A DNA stretch of 6,227 nucleotides. It comes from J013 sp038521775 (GTDB lineage Bacteria; Pseudomonadota; Alphaproteobacteria; Rhodobacterales; Rhodobacteraceae). The position numbers were made by a program, and so were the translations under genes. Shown piece after piece: positions 5,857 through 6,227 of this stretch. Below the pieces are notes generated by a model that ran no database searches, was not told where the DNA came from, and was given only the letters and a program-made list of their open reading frames with translations. The stretch is from positions 1 through 6,227 of the forward strand of contig JBCBKN010000290.1 of assembly GCA_038521775.1 (NCBI GenBank), given 5' to 3'. How positions within the stretch are numbered: position 1 is the stretch's first letter; each line of letters opens with the position of its first letter.

Positions 5857-6227
5857 TGCGGCCCCGCGATGCGAACGCATCGGGCCGCGCGGTCGGGACC
5901 ACACGCGCGCATCTCGGGCCGGGCCCGGCCGCATTCGGCGATGCCCAGCGCGCAGCGGCCATGAAACCGACAGCCCGGCGGCAGGTCGCGCAGGTCGGGC
6001 ACCATGCCGGGGATGGCCGGCAGCGCGCAGCGTGGCGCCCCGGCTGGGCGGGGCCGGGGCCGCGCAGCGATCAAGCCCTGAGTGTAGGGTTGTGCGGGAT
6101 CGGCCAGCACCGCGCCGGCCGGGCCTTCCTCCACCAGATCGCCGGCATAAAGCACCTGCATCCGCTCGGCCACCCGCTCCATCGCCGCGAGATCATGGCT
6201 GATCAGGATCAGCGCCATGCCGCGGGC
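5853..6227 (-). CDS. Peptide-type ABC transporter ATP-binding protein (DppD/OppD-like), C-terminal part
   Basis: The last 124 residues of an ABC ATPase gene that enters from the right edge. The visible part begins just before the H-loop (LILISHDLAAMERVAERM, His conserved), followed by VLYAGDLVEEGP and the oligopeptide-transporter C-terminal domain (oligo_HPY): DPAQPYTQGLI, IPGMVPDL, then LPPGCRFHGRCALGIAEC with its conserved cysteines. The Walker A, signature and Walker B motifs lie outside the window. In the DppD/OppD family this protein forms a heterodimer with the DppF/OppF-like partner encoded just downstream, and the ATGA overlap between the two genes supports that. The ATG at 6218 is internal, not a start, since it falls in the middle of the conserved ATPase fold. 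Confidence 0.92.
   Translation of the reverse strand, partial: ARGMALILISHDLAAMERVAERMQVLYAGDLVEEGPAGAVLADPAQPYTQGLIAARPRPRPAGAPRCALPAIPGMVPDLRDLPPGCRFHGRCALGIAECGRARPEMRACGPDRAARCVRIAGPQ

Noticed and set aside
5857..5934. Upstream start for the DppF-like ATPase near 5934
   Set aside because: It would overlap deeply with the conserved C-terminal domain of the partner ATPase; the ATGA overlap at 5853-5856 gives a normal start.
4996..5964. Long plus-strand open frame of 322 codons opposite the ABC ATPase
   Set aside because: It is antisense to a gene with every ABC ATPase motif intact; its product is Arg/His/Gly-rich low-complexity sequence typical of GC-rich shadow frames.

Overview
The window looks like part of a chromosome or large replicon from a high-GC, phototrophic alphaproteobacterium, most likely a Rhodobacterales member. 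The reasons are the strong GC bias at third codon positions, dense packing with overlapping start and stop codons, proteins of alphaproteobacterial character, and a clear bciA gene (8-vinyl reductase of (bacterio)chlorophyll synthesis). The genus cannot be fixed from the sequence alone.

Layout, left to right. Positions 1-1928, minus strand: the 5' part of an RND efflux permease gene (cut by the left edge), preceded by its periplasmic adaptor gene; the two share a TGATG stop/start junction. Positions 1929-2007: a short AT-rich divergent control region with a perfect 7-5-7 inverted repeat over the predicted adaptor promoter. Positions 2008-2661, plus strand: a TetR-family repressor with a WHG-type C-terminal domain, very probably the local regulator of the pump. 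Positions 2658-6227, minus strand: a compact run of five genes in transcription order, consisting of a peptide-type ABC transporter ATPase (cut by the right edge), a second ATPase of the same transporter, pcaH, pcaG and bciA. The bciA and tetR genes converge and share one CTAG tetramer as both stop codons.

Two units work here. One is a classic drug/solvent efflux module (TetR, adaptor, RND pump; any outer-membrane channel is not in view). The other joins a DppD/DppF-like ABC import ATPase pair to protocatechuate 3,4-dioxygenase (both subunits, with all iron ligands intact in the beta subunit) and to a pigment-synthesis reductase. Both junctions between the five genes' overlapping members (ATPase 1/ATPase 2, pcaH/pcaG) are coupled by overlapping codons. 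pcaG/bciA probably overlap too, and ATPase 2/pcaH are separated by only 40 bases, so one transcript is plausible; its promoter lies beyond the right edge.

I see no RNA genes, mobile elements, CRISPR arrays or origin, and no gene-free stretch over 300 bases. I found no sign of a wholly new biological system. The most interesting points are the gene grouping around bciA, its missing ATG start, the shared stop codons, a hexanucleotide repeat at the end of tetR, and the operator-like palindrome.
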